Below are positions 11,216-21,534 of a stretch of DNA of 64,000 nucleotides, in pieces. The notes beneath the pieces are model-generated. The model made no database searches and was not told the DNA's origin. It worked only from the letters and a program-made list of their open reading frames with translations. The stretch is from JANELJ01 sp024511395. GTDB taxonomy: Bacteria; Pseudomonadota; Gammaproteobacteria; GRL18. How positions within the stretch are numbered: the stretch's first letter is position 1; each line of letters begins with the position of its first letter. The stretch covers positions 2,728,001 through 2,792,000 of the forward strand of contig OY820613.1 in the NCBI GenBank assembly GCA_963681975.1, in the 5' to 3' direction. The position numbers were made by a program, and so were the translations under genes.

Positions 11216-11687
11216 TATATATCACAAAGTACTCTCGCCTTTTGAATTCGATAATACTACCACTTGCAATATATAAAGATTGCTTCGTAATCTTTCTTCT
11301 AAGAGTTTACTCTTACCTTAAACAATATAAGATAAAAGCCTTCTTAAGAAACTTCTTTCTACAATTGAACTTTGTCTAACCACCCTAAGGCAGTTAAACA
11401 TGCTTGTAGACGCATACCCTTGATAGGTATTCCACAGGCCTCATCACAAAACCCGCTTCGTACCCACCTAGATACTTTTGCGTTGGTTTACTTCACTGAT
11501 TGTTAAAGAGCATTGCGCCTATCCGAAGATATGAGCAATTCTAATCTATCAAAAAAAATAGATTAATTATAAACACATGACTTAATGCCGCTTTGCTGTG
11601 TATCTATAATTAATCTCTCTTTTTATTTTTGCACTCCAGCAGACTCTATTCCTATCCACCGACCGTTACTTTCAAACTGAACAAATT
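11216..11687 (-). other. 23S-proximal internal transcribed spacer
   Basis: 470 bp between tRNA-Ile and 23S. No second tRNA is present (tRNA-Ala is usual here in many gammaproteobacteria). It contains a boxA, TGCTCTTTAACAA, at about 11500-11512 on the minus strand, which recruits the NusB/NusE antitermination complex. The rest is AT-rich with short stems but nothing else I can name. Confidence 0.8.
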
Positions 11688-11764
<77 letters not shown>

Positions 11765-12072
11765 GTTTAACTTGCCTTTTTTGATTTACTCCGCGTTGTG
11801 CTTCATTCTTCGGTCAGTCACATACGAGTGCATACTCCTTCCCTCATCAATCGCACGCCTTGATTAAATCAAAAAATCCGGCGTTAAACTCTAACTTTAT
11901 CTCTTTTTTCGTTATGAACGAAAAAGACAGTTAAAATACGCCTTCAGGCTCTTTCTGAACGCTCAGCGCTGAATGCTGAACGCTTCTTTCAAATCAAACA
12001 ATTTGTGTGAGCCCCTGCCAATCTATGAGCGTTCTTCACAAAGCACATATGTCTTCGCTTCTCGCTAAGTCT
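11765..12072 (-). other. 16S to tRNA-Ile spacer with heptamer repeats
   Basis: About 308 bp. At 11948-11985 it carries GGCTCTTTCTGAACGC followed by degenerate CGTTCAG/CTGAACG units, the same motif as near 8275, 7842, 30138 and 32163. A stem CTTTTTTCGTT / AACGAAAAAGA lies near 11908-11930. No gene. Confidence 0.7.
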
Positions 12073-13617
<1,545 letters not shown>

Positions 13618-13789
13618 AATCTTTTTGCCCCGCCACTTTAAGTAGCTGGACGCTCAAAATATCATCTCAGTGAATTACTATAAGTATTTCATTTGACTTC
13701 GTCTTGAGTTCTTTCAATTGTTGACATCTAATACAGCAAGCTGTATCAAACATCGATTAACAAGAACCCACACAAATTGTTCGATTCTG

Positions 13790-13803
13790 TTTTTTAAAGA
13801 GCA
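13790..13803 (-). promoter_or_regulatory. rrn leader boxA
   Basis: TGCTCTTTAAAAAA on the minus strand, close to the E. coli boxA TGCTCTTTAACAA, about 170 nt upstream of 16S in the leader. It should load the Nus antitermination complex. Confidence 0.8.
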
Positions 13804-13927
13804 GCAACTTCCTAAATCCAATCAAACAATTAAAACTTGCGCCTCAATTATCGACTCGCCTTTAAGGCATTGTTTTCTCAACCGTTTTCTGAACTTTTTC
13901 GCCAGAACCCCGTTGAGTGAGTGGTGT

Positions 13928-13955
13928 ATTATACGCCCTGATTACAGAACGTCAA
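13928..13955 (-). promoter_or_regulatory. rRNA operon promoter
   Basis: TTGACG (13950-13955) and TATAAT (13928-13933) with a 16-bp spacer on the minus strand, about 310 bp upstream of mature 16S. It is the strongest sigma-70 match in the leader (13618-14039), a 420-bp stretch otherwise without genes. Confidence 0.8.
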
Positions 13956-14039
13956 CACTTTTCTCATTTTTTTACTTTCTTTTTCTAACTGACTTCTAAT
14001 CGATATATCAGCCTTAAGAGAGTAAAAAGGGAATGAATA

Positions 14040-14116
14040 TGGTAGCTATGAGTGGACTTGAACCACCGACCCCAGCATTATGAATACTGTGCTCTAACCA
14101 GCTGAGCTACATAGCC
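14040..14116 (-). tRNA. tRNA-Met (CAT anticodon), elongator type
   Basis: 77 nt with encoded CCA. It begins GGCTATGTAGCTCAGCTGG and has the anticodon arm CAGTATTCATAATGCTG with CAT. The paired first base and the resemblance to E. coli metT point to the elongator. It stands alone upstream of the rrn promoter. Confidence 0.92.
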
Positions 14117-14146
14117 ATCATCTCTTCTTCCTGAAGAGAGGCGCAT

Positions 14147-14174
14147 ATTTTACTTTATCCCCATTATTTGTCAA
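14147..14174 (-). promoter_or_regulatory. promoter for tRNA-Met
   Basis: TTGACA (14169-14174) and TAAAAT (14147-14152) with a 16-bp spacer, 30 bp upstream of the tRNA on the minus strand. Confidence 0.75.
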
Positions 14175-14325
14175 CTGGATGAGCCATTTTTTCAGATCTT
14201 TATATCGTATATTCTGATAAGGATCAGGGCCGGATCATACTTTGCTCAAAAAACAACCAGAAATTAAATTGAACTAATTTGAAAGATGAGGCTCAGAGCT
14301 TTAAAGTAAGCATTTGGAGACTCTG

Positions 14326-15075
14326 ATGAACTTTGACCCTCATTTTAAATCACTACAAGACGGCCGAACAGATATAAACATCCGGTACGAATTACTGGAT
14401 ATAGTATTTTTAACCCTGGTGGCTATTTTATGTGGAGCAGAAGGCTGGAAAGACATTCAACGCTTTGGTGAATCAAAGCTGGAGTGGTTAAGAAAATACC
14501 GTGCATTTGAACAAGGCATACCCCGGCGTCATACAATAGCCCGAATTATAGGAAGTCTATCGCCGGATAACCGGTTGAATTGTTTTGTTAGCTGGCTAAA
14601 TAGCGTAAGGGAAAAACAAGGTCATGAACATCTGGCTATTGATGCTAAAACCTTAAGGAGAAGCCATCATAACGGGGATAAAATGACGGCTTTACACCTG
14701 CTTTCTGTAATGGCGGTTAACAAAACACTTTATGAGGAAATTAAAGCCTGCTTTCATAAGATAAAACGGGATGAACCGGAAACCATTAGTAGTCAGTCTT
14801 ATGAGGAAGTGGATAAAGGACATGGTCGTATTGAACGGCGTCGCTATATCCGGCTGGATGTCACCGACTGGATTGAATCAGCACAATCATGGCAAGGCTT
14901 ACACAGTGTTATTGAAGTCAAAAGGCAGGTACAGAGCCAGGATAAAGAACGGACTGAATATTCCTGTTACATCAGTTCATTGAAGGATGATGTAGAGAAT
15001 ATCGCCCGGAAGATAAGGCGTCACTGGCACATAGAAAATAGTCAGCACTGGGTGTTAGATGTTGTTTTTAAGTAA
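14326..15075 (+). pseudogene. ISAs1-family transposase, internally deleted and truncated
   Basis: About 249 residues from the ATG at 14326, which follows a GGAGA ribosome-binding site. The N-terminal domain (LLDIVFLTLVAILCGAEGW) and IDAKTLRRSH are those of ISAs1/H-repeat transposases, which are about 370 residues. The text jumps from HLLSVMAVNK straight to TLYEEIKACF, so the usual stretch with IDAMGCQ and ALKGNQ is missing, taking a catalytic Asp with it. The C-terminus ends at WVLDVVFK where the IS66 end begins; the stop codon lies within the IS66 terminal repeat. Confidence 0.85.
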
Positions 15076-15110
15076 CCGCCAATTAATCCCACATTGACCT
15101 TCTACCCCGC

Positions 15111-16712
15111 CTACTGTAACGCCTGAATTTTTTCAGCACACAGCCAGGGCAGTAAATCATCAAATGCTTCAGGCTCTGCATGACGCCCCAGCCTGGGTAA
15201 CTCTGTCAGAATGTAACGGATATAAGCAAACGGCTCCGGTTTATTGGCTTTAGCCGTTTCAATTAAACTGTAAAGCGTCGCACTGGCCATAGCACCATTG
15301 GGTGTCTGACTGAACAGCCAGTTTTTTCTGCCAATCACAAACGGTTTGATGCGCCGTTCGGCGGCATTATTATCAATCTCCGGATGACTATCTTCAATGT
15401 AGCAAGTTAACTGAGTCCATTGATTTAAAGCATAATGAATGGCCTTGCCCGGAAGTTGTTTGGGCGGTACCTGCTCAGCGGATTTATCCAGCCATTGCTT
15501 AAACTGATTTAATATGGGCTGACTTTTCTTTTGACGAACCAGATAACGCTGCTCTGCACTCATGGTTTTGCACTGCTTTTCAATGGCATACAGTTTGGCA
15601 ATGGTGTTCAGTGCCATATGGGCCTTGCCGGGTTTCACGTTTTTACCCTTAAGGGCTTTAATCACCTCATCAAACTTACGCCGGGCATGAGCCCGGCAAC
15701 CGACAGAGACAATGCCACTTTGCGGGGTACACACCTGGGCATAACCACTATAGCCATCGGTTTGAAGATATTGACCTTTAAAATCCTGCAGGTAGTTTTT
15801 GGCAAACAGCCCACTGCGCCCGGGCTGATAATCATAAATAATAACAGGTGGAGATACACCGCTACTGCCACTTTGGTACAACCACATACAGGACTGACTT
15901 TGTGCCTTTCTTCCCGGTTCATTGAGCACCTGAACCGGAGTTTCATCGGCCTGGATAATGGATTGCTGTAACTGATAATGAATAAGTCGTTGCAACAGAG
16001 GTTGACTTAGTTGGGCTGTTTTTATCATCCGGTTAGCCATGCTGGTGCGGTTAATATCAATGTTCAGACGTTTAAATATGGCTTCCTGTCGATACAGGGG
16101 TAAGGCATCGGTATATCTGGCAACGGCAATATGGGCCAGTAAGCCAGGTGATGCAATACTCTTTTCAATGGGCTGAGCCGGTTCAGGCGCTGTTTTAATG
16201 CCATTGTCACACTGACGGCAGGCGTATTTGACCCGAATGTGCTCTATAACTTTAATCTGCGCAGGAATGATATCCGGTTGTTCAGAGGTGTCTTCTCCGA
16301 TTTCATGCAAAGCATGACCACAGCCGCAAACCTGCTCGCTTTTGGGTAATTCGTAACGAATTTGCTCTCCGGGCAGGTCTTTAGGTAAGGGTTTGCGACC
16401 GGGCTTTTTCCGGGTATAGGTAATGGTGATTTGAGCAGAGTCTGCTTCTGTATCATCCTGATGGGCGCGTTCTTCTTCCGCTATAATGCTTTCGGCTTCA
16501 TTAAACAGCTCGGCCTGTGTATCGGGCTTTTCAGAAGAACGACCAAAGCGTTTATGTTGTAACAGGTTAAACTGCTCTTCATAAAACCGGACTTTGGTTT
16601 CTAAATCCACTATCCTGGATTGCAGTTGAGCAATGGTTTTGTCGGTTGATGCGGCAGTGGAAGCCTTTGATTTCATGGGATGTATTATATTACAAAAAGA
16701 AGGATAATTCAC
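15111..16712 (-). CDS. tnpC: IS66 TnpC transposase
   Basis: 533 residues, the typical size. It has an N-terminal coiled-coil segment (about 25-55), a Cys-rich zinc-finger-like region (VCGCGHAL...CRQCDNG, about 130-175) and a DDE core: QADETPVQVL (about 255), LQTDGYSGYAQV (about 325) and the family signature DNNAAERRIKPFVIGRKNW (about 455). The reading frame is open. Last of three IS66 genes. Confidence 0.93.
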   Translation of the reverse strand: MNYPSFCNIIHPMKSKASTAASTDKTIAQLQSRIVDLETKVRFYEEQFNLLQHKRFGRSSEKPDTQAELFNEAESIIAEEERAHQDDTEADSAQITITYTRKKPGRKPLPKDLPGEQIRYELPKSEQVCGCGHALHEIGEDTSEQPDIIPAQIKVIEHIRVKYACRQCDNGIKTAPEPAQPIEKSIASPGLLAHIAVARYTDALPLYRQEAIFKRLNIDINRTSMANRMIKTAQLSQPLLQRLIHYQLQQSIIQADETPVQVLNEPGRKAQSQSCMWLYQSGSSGVSPPVIIYDYQPGRSGLFAKNYLQDFKGQYLQTDGYSGYAQVCTPQSGIVSVGCRAHARRKFDEVIKALKGKNVKPGKAHMALNTIAKLYAIEKQCKTMSAEQRYLVRQKKSQPILNQFKQWLDKSAEQVPPKQLPGKAIHYALNQWTQLTCYIEDSHPEIDNNAAERRIKPFVIGRKNWLFSQTPNGAMASATLYSLIETAKANKPEPFAYIRYILTELPRLGRHAEPEAFDDLLPWLCAEKIQALQ

Positions 16713-16807
16713 TGTTAAATCAATGTATTATGTGTTTTTGTCTGGTTTTTTTGAGTGCTTTTTTACTGTTGTTATTTGCTTTGATAATACACTCCGTTAT
16801 TAATTTA

Positions 16808-17164
16808 TCAGCTAATATGCGTATAGTTCAGTCGGGGGTGAGCCTGAACTTTTTCAATGTTTAAACCATCCGGAAGCCAGTTTAATTCCCGCTGAGTTAA
16901 ACTGACAGAGGTCTGTCCTCTTAACTCAGGCCATTTAAAGCGCCCCTTTTCCAGACGCTTATAATACAGCCAGAAACCATTATTATCCCGGTGCAGAATT
17001 TTAAGTTTATCCCGGCTACGATTACAAAAGACAAACAGGCTGGCGCTGAAAACATCCTGCTGCAGAACTTCAGAAACCAGCAGGCTTAATCCGTTTATGC
17101 TCTTTCTCATATCGGTGGCACCACAGGCCAGGTAAACCTGAGTGTTTTGATTAACACGCAACAT
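16808..17164 (-). CDS. tnpB: IS66 TnpB accessory protein
   Basis: 118 residues, full length. Family marks are YLACGATDMRKSINGLSLLV near the N-terminus (about 12-31) and KILHRDNNGFWLYYKRLEKG (about 55-74). TnpB is required for IS66 transposition, with unclear biochemical role. It starts 4 bp after tnpA. Confidence 0.92.
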   Translation of the reverse strand: MLRVNQNTQVYLACGATDMRKSINGLSLLVSEVLQQDVFSASLFVFCNRSRDKLKILHRDNNGFWLYYKRLEKGRFKWPELRGQTSVSLTQRELNWLPDGLNIEKVQAHPRLNYTHIS

Positions 17165-17168
17165 TAAG

Positions 17169-17462
17169 CTATTTCAGTAAAGACAGTACTTGCATAAAGG
17201 TTGGCTGCTCAAAGCCTGGCTGGATTTCCAGACTTAAACCATTGGGCAGGTTTAAAATCAGACCTGAAACGGTCTTATCCTGAACAACCTGCACCGGTAT
17301 TAAACTCTCACTATCATCTGACTGCCTCAGAAATTTGGCTTTGTAGTAACTGAACATATGGGTTTTAAGGTTGTGCTGCTGACAGTATTGCTTCTGAGTC
17401 AGGCCGCTGGACTGCCAGGCCTGTAGGTGGGTGCGCATTTCTTCATCTCGTTCGTGGGGCAT
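17169..17462 (-). CDS. tnpA: IS66 TnpA, helix-turn-helix protein
   Basis: 97 residues. The N-terminal helix-turn-helix (LQAWQSSGLTQKQYCQQHNL, about 13-32) and the YYKAKF stretch are typical of IS66 OrfA. First gene of the tnpABC set. Confidence 0.9.
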   Translation of the reverse strand: MPHERDEEMRTHLQAWQSSGLTQKQYCQQHNLKTHMFSYYKAKFLRQSDDSESLIPVQVVQDKTVSGLILNLPNGLSLEIQPGFEQPTFMQVLSLLK

Positions 17463-17552
17463 AGGGTTACCTTTTATGATTATGAAATTATAAAAAGTAA
17501 TAGTTTGAAGGATTTTAAGGGGTGGGGGTAGGTGGGATTATTTGGCGCTTAC

Positions 17553-18382
17553 ATACACTCAACTTCAGGAGCATGTAAACTGTAAAGCTTGTTCTTACTG
17601 TGCTGCTCCTGCTCAATCAGTTTCTGAGCCTGTTTTAGAGCTACTTCAAACAATGACTGAATATCGACAGAATAATTGGGCAGTTGTCGTTCAATATCCC
17701 GTTTAACACGACCTAAACGGGATTTCAGTTTATTGTTCATTTTCTTCATACGTTTAAACTGTTTTGCATAAGCATAACGACTGGCCATTAGTGCATATTG
17801 CGGCCCAACCCGATTATAGTTCTGGCGCAGTTTAATAGCGTGCTCTTTGGACAGTTTAACCAGATTTTCTCTGGCTTTGTTCAGGAGCTTTGAATCGGTT
17901 GGAAAAGCGATGTTCTTTTCCTGTACGGTAGTATCTACCGTGACTTTCTTTAAACTGCCGGGCTTGATAGTTTTACTCTTTAGTCCGGCTTTAATGGTTT
18001 CAATCAGTAATTTTTCACTGCCTGATTTACCCGGCCGGTTACGCCATTTGGTCATGGTCACAGGGTGTATAGGCATCTTATGCTGAAAGTATTCTTCACC
18101 ACAGAAATACTGCCAGTACGGATTTTCTGTCCAGCCTTTTACTACCTGTTCATCCGATAAATCATGCAGGTGTTTCAGGTAATGCAATCCTGCAATCAAT
18201 CGAGTGCGTATGGCAGGAGCACCTTTAGTGGATACAAACAGAGCGCCCCACTCTTTATCAGGACTTTCCCGGTCTATGTGTTTTGATAACTTAATCAACT
18301 CATGGTTTATGTCCAGCATGTTTTCAAGGCGCATCCTGAACAGGTCTTCCTGAGGTATTTTTGGCTGTTTCTCTGGCTTCAT
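17553..18382 (-). pseudogene. IS5-family transposase, copy C, truncated
   Basis: N-terminal ~275 of 447 residues, ending ...HAPEVEC and then a stop supplied by the IS66 end. The third catalytic residue block and the VDRGYHGHE region are gone, so it is inactive. Confidence 0.9.
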
Positions 18383-18503
18383 TCTGGTCTGGAAATTTGC
18401 AAGGTAATAAGGCTTATTTTACCAAAAACCTGCAAATTTAACACCCATAATTTGCCAATATTTCCTTATAAATCAATGCTATATATTTTATTCAGGGTGG
18501 ACT
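17553..18503 (-). mobile_element. IS5-family element, copy C (3' part lost)
   Basis: The right terminal repeat AGTCCACCCTGAATAA ends at 18503, but the left third of the element is missing: sequence identity stops at 17553 exactly where the IS66 terminal repeat ends. The flank at 18504 is TAAT. Confidence 0.9.
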
Positions 18504-18700
18504 TAATAATGTGGCATAACTTTTATAAACCGCAGGGCGGCTGTAGACATAAGTGAGACTGATAGCCAGGCTGATCAGAAACACCAGTAAAAAAACCAAG
18601 AGTCTGCGGGAGCGGTACCAGTGGGGGGAGTGTTAAGGCCAGTATTCTGGCTATACTGCTTGCCGGAAAACATATCAATCTGAGGCTGAGTATTATTCAT
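18504..18700 (-). pseudogene. Remnant of a Wzz/GumC-type polysaccharide chain-length protein
   Basis: On the minus strand from the ATG at 18700 the text starts MNNTQPQIDMFSGKQY; after a frameshift near 18610 it continues HWYRSRRLLVFLLVFLIS and then LAISLTYVYSRPAVYKSYAT, and is cut by IS5 copy C. One hydrophobic segment followed by a SRPAVYKSYATLL-like sequence resembles the N-terminal transmembrane start of polysaccharide co-polymerases. The match is short, so the family call is tentative. The remaining 140 bp up to ychF hold no gene. Confidence 0.4.
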
Positions 18701-18837
18701 AATCTATAGGTGCTTATTATTCATCCTAAATCATAATGACTCCAACACTATAGATATTGAACTATAAATGCTAACAACACAATAACAAGTTTCAAAAAGT
18801 ATTAATATTTTGTATTGCCGACCAGAGGCCTGATTAT

Positions 18838-19929
18838 TTAGACATTAAAGCGGAAGTGCAGAACATCGCCGTCCTGAACGACATAATCTTTGCCTTCTAT
18901 ACGCAGCTTGCCTTTTTCTTTGGCTCCGGCTTCGCCCTGATATTCAATAAAATCATCGTAGGCAATCACTTCTGCACGGATAAAGCCCCGTTCAAAATCA
19001 GTGTGAATGACGACAGCGGCTTTAGGCGCTGTAGCGCCCACTGGAATAGTCCAGGCACGAACTTCTTTTACTCCGGCGGTAAAATAGGTTTGCAGGTTAA
19101 GCAGTTTATAACCTGCCCTGATCACCCGATTTAATCCCGGTTCTTCCAGACCCAAATCGTCCAGAAATTCTTTAAGTTCTTCTTCATCCAGTTCCACCAT
19201 TTCGGCTTCAATGGCTGCACACACACTGACCACACCCGAACCTTCCTTATCGGCATACGCCTGAACCTGTTCCAGATAGGGGTTGTTTTCAAAACCATCT
19301 TCATTGACATTGGCAATGTAAACCGTGGGTTTTAAAGTCAGTAATTGCAGATTGCGGATTTCTTTTTTCTCATCATCACTGAGCTCCAAGGTTCTTGCCG
19401 TTTCACCTTTTTCCAGATGATCTTTGATCTTTTCCAGCAGGTTTTTTCTGGCCAGAGCTTCTTTATTGCCGCTTTTGGAATTTTTGACGGCTTTAAGGTG
19501 GGCTTTTTCCACACTTTCAAGATCCGCCAGAGTCAGTTCGGTATTGATAATTTCTATATCATCAATGGGATCAATTTTTCCGGAGACATGTACGATATCA
19601 TCATTTTCAAAACAGCATACCACATGGGCAATGGCATCAGTTTCCCGGATATTGGCCAAGAATTTATTGCCCAGTCCTTCACCTTTTGAAGCGCCTTCCA
19701 CCAAGCCGGCAATATCGACAAATTCCATAGAAGTCGGGACTATCCGTTCCGGTTTGACAATATCGGCCAGGGCATTAAGACGCGGATCCGGCATGGGTAC
19801 AATACCCACATTAGGTTCTATGGTACAGAACGGGTAGTTTTCGGCCTGTATTCCAGCTTTGGTCAAAGCATTGAAAAGAGTTGATTTACCTACATTAGGC
19901 AGGCCAACGATTCCACATTTAAATCCCAT
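18838..19929 (-). CDS. ychF: Obg-family ATPase YchF
   Basis: 363 residues, full length. P-loop GLPNVGKSTLFNALTKAG (about 8-25), switch region DIAGLVEGASKGEGLGNKFL (about 69-88), the altered G4 motif NVNED that favours ATP, and a C-terminal TGS domain ending in DVLHFRFNV. It is a ribosome-associated ATPase linked to oxidative stress response. It follows pth on the same strand, as in E. coli and Pseudomonas. Confidence 0.96.
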   Translation of the reverse strand: MGFKCGIVGLPNVGKSTLFNALTKAGIQAENYPFCTIEPNVGIVPMPDPRLNALADIVKPERIVPTSMEFVDIAGLVEGASKGEGLGNKFLANIRETDAIAHVVCCFENDDIVHVSGKIDPIDDIEIINTELTLADLESVEKAHLKAVKNSKSGNKEALARKNLLEKIKDHLEKGETARTLELSDDEKKEIRNLQLLTLKPTVYIANVNEDGFENNPYLEQVQAYADKEGSGVVSVCAAIEAEMVELDEEELKEFLDDLGLEEPGLNRVIRAGYKLLNLQTYFTAGVKEVRAWTIPVGATAPKAAVVIHTDFERGFIRAEVIAYDDFIEYQGEAGAKEKGKLRIEGKDYVVQDGDVLHFRFNV

Positions 19930-19946
19930 GTTTTATCTCTTTTTTT

Positions 19947-19981
19947 ACCCTCACCCTAGCCCTCTCCCGAAGGGAGAGGGA
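19947..19981. repeat. CCCTCACCC hairpin repeat, copy 1
   Basis: CCCTCACCCTAGCCCTCTCC followed by CGAAGGGAGAGGG. The CCCTCTCCC / GGGAGAGGG arms form a tight hairpin between pth and ychF. Same unit at 21445, 36576 and 39338. Confidence 0.85.
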
Positions 19982-20005
19982 ATAGAAAGCAAGGGACTGA
20001 ATTAG

Positions 20006-20587
20006 TTATTTTGCATGCAGCTGATTCATGGCTTTTTGCATATCACCGCTAATGATCAGCTCCAGAGCATCCATTGTTTTATCTATTGCTGATTCTATCA
20101 GCTGTTTTTCACTGGCCGGCGTTTTGCCCAGTACATAACCAACCACCTGTTCCTTAGAACCGGGGTGCCCGATACCTAGGCGCAGGCGATAAAAATCTTT
20201 ACTGCCTAACTGGTTAATAGTATCACGTAAGCCATTATGCCCGCCATGGCCACCACCCTGCTTTAACCTGACCGTACCAAGCGACAGATCCAGTTCATCA
20301 TGCACAACCAGGATCTGTTCCGGTTTGATTTTATAAAACTGCGCCAGCCGTACTATGGACTGACCACTGCGGTTCATAAAATTCATAGGCTTAATTAACC
20401 ATACGCTATCAGCACCCAGACTGACTTTGGCTGCTTCAGCAAAAAACTTGCTTTCTTTTTTCAGGAATAAATTGTATTGATACACTAAATGATCAATAAA
20501 CCAGAAGCCGGCATTATGGCGGGTATTTTCGTATTCGTTACCGGGGTTACCCAAGCCTGCAATGATCTGAATTGTATTATTAGGCAT
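20006..20587 (-). CDS. pth: peptidyl-tRNA hydrolase
   Basis: 193 residues. It has GLGNPGNEYENTRHNAGF (about 11-28) with the catalytic His, MNFMNRSGQS (about 69) and HDELDLSLGTVRLKQGGGHG (about 97-116), all Pth signatures. It recycles peptidyl-tRNA released from stalled ribosomes. It lies between rplY and ychF, the conserved order. Confidence 0.96.
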   Translation of the reverse strand: MPNNTIQIIAGLGNPGNEYENTRHNAGFWFIDHLVYQYNLFLKKESKFFAEAAKVSLGADSVWLIKPMNFMNRSGQSIVRLAQFYKIKPEQILVVHDELDLSLGTVRLKQGGGHGGHNGLRDTINQLGSKDFYRLRLGIGHPGSKEQVVGYVLGKTPASEKQLIESAIDKTMDALELIISGDMQKAMNQLHAK

Positions 20588-20667
20588 GGTAATAAGATTT
20601 TGGTATGAGAAAGACTGCCAGATGCTGTGCTATAAAACACCCGGCAGTGTTAGACATCAGCGGAAGC

Positions 20668-21312
20668 TTATTCTTCTTCGCTTTCGTCAGCTGCAGCAGC
20701 AGCTTCTTCGCCTGCTTCGTCAACTTTATCACCGCGTGGTGTATGAATAGAAGCAATCGCCTGGTCGTGGCCTTCGCCCTGAGACATGGCAACACTGGTA
20801 ACACCTTCAGGCAGTTTCAGATCAGTGATGTGAATGGATTCACCTGTGTCTAGATCAATCATATCGACTTCAATATATTCTGGTAAATCTTTTGCCAGAC
20901 AGGCAACTTCAATTTCTGTCATCAGGTGAGCAATCAGACCACCGGCTTTAACACCGGCACAATCTTCTTCATTAATAAAGTGCAAAGGCACATTTACATG
21001 CAGGGACTGGGTAGCATCAAAACGCTGAAAGTCAGCGTGCATGATCTGAACTTTAGCCGGGTGACGTTGCAAATCCTTGATAATGACTTTTTCGGTTTCA
21101 CCGTCTTTGATTTCGATTTTCAGAATGTGAGAGAAGAACGCTTCGTCTTCTACCGAATGCAGAATGTCATCATGTCTGATGGCCAGCATAGTCGGCTCTT
21201 TGTTCGCACCATAGATAATTGCAGGCACCTTACCGGCATGACGCAGGCGGCGGCTCGCACCCTTCCCTGTGTCAGCTCGAAGTTCTGCAGCAAGAGTAAA
21301 TGTTGCACTCAT
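20668..21312 (-). CDS. rplY: ribosomal protein bL25, long (Ctc) form
   Basis: 214 residues. The N-terminal bL25 domain (FTLAAELRADTGKGASRRLR to about 95) binds 5S rRNA; the C-terminal TL5/Ctc domain follows (about 100-190) and the tail is a highly acidic EE/A-rich stretch (EEAAAAADESEEE). E. coli has only the short form; the long form is common in other gammaproteobacteria. Precedes pth. Confidence 0.95.
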   Translation of the reverse strand: MSATFTLAAELRADTGKGASRRLRHAGKVPAIIYGANKEPTMLAIRHDDILHSVEDEAFFSHILKIEIKDGETEKVIIKDLQRHPAKVQIMHADFQRFDATQSLHVNVPLHFINEEDCAGVKAGGLIAHLMTEIEVACLAKDLPEYIEVDMIDLDTGESIHITDLKLPEGVTSVAMSQGEGHDQAIASIHTPRGDKVDEAGEEAAAAADESEEE

Positions 21313-21444
21313 GTTGATTCTCCAAAATAAAAAAATAAAAAGCTGGCGATGTAAGCGGATTTATGGCCATTTACATAGCTGACTATAGATCCTGTCATCG
21401 CGACCAATGACAGGGCGGTAATGGGATTAGTCCCATAATTTGTT

Positions 21445-21479
21445 CCCTCACCCCAGCCCTCTCCCTGAGGGAGAGGGCG
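21445..21479. repeat. CCCTCACCC hairpin repeat, copy 2
   Basis: CCCTCACCCCAGCCCTCTCC then CTGAGGGAGAGGGCG between prs and rplY. A degenerate half (CCTCTCCCTCTGTGGGG) follows at 21494-21512. Confidence 0.85.
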
Positions 21480-21534
21480 TGTAAGGATAAAGAATCCTCT
21501 CCCTCTGTGGGGATGGATTAAGGATGAAGATTAA

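Larger units (their letters stand above)
15072..17552 (-). mobile_element. IS66-family element
   Basis: 2481 bp with imperfect terminal inverted repeats starting GTAACCGCCAATTAATCCCA on the left and GTAAGCGCCAAATAATCCCA on the right. Carries tnpA, tnpB and tnpC. The 8 bp on either side do not match (IS66 normally duplicates 8 bp), and each end abuts a truncated foreign IS, so flanking DNA was lost after insertion. Confidence 0.88.
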
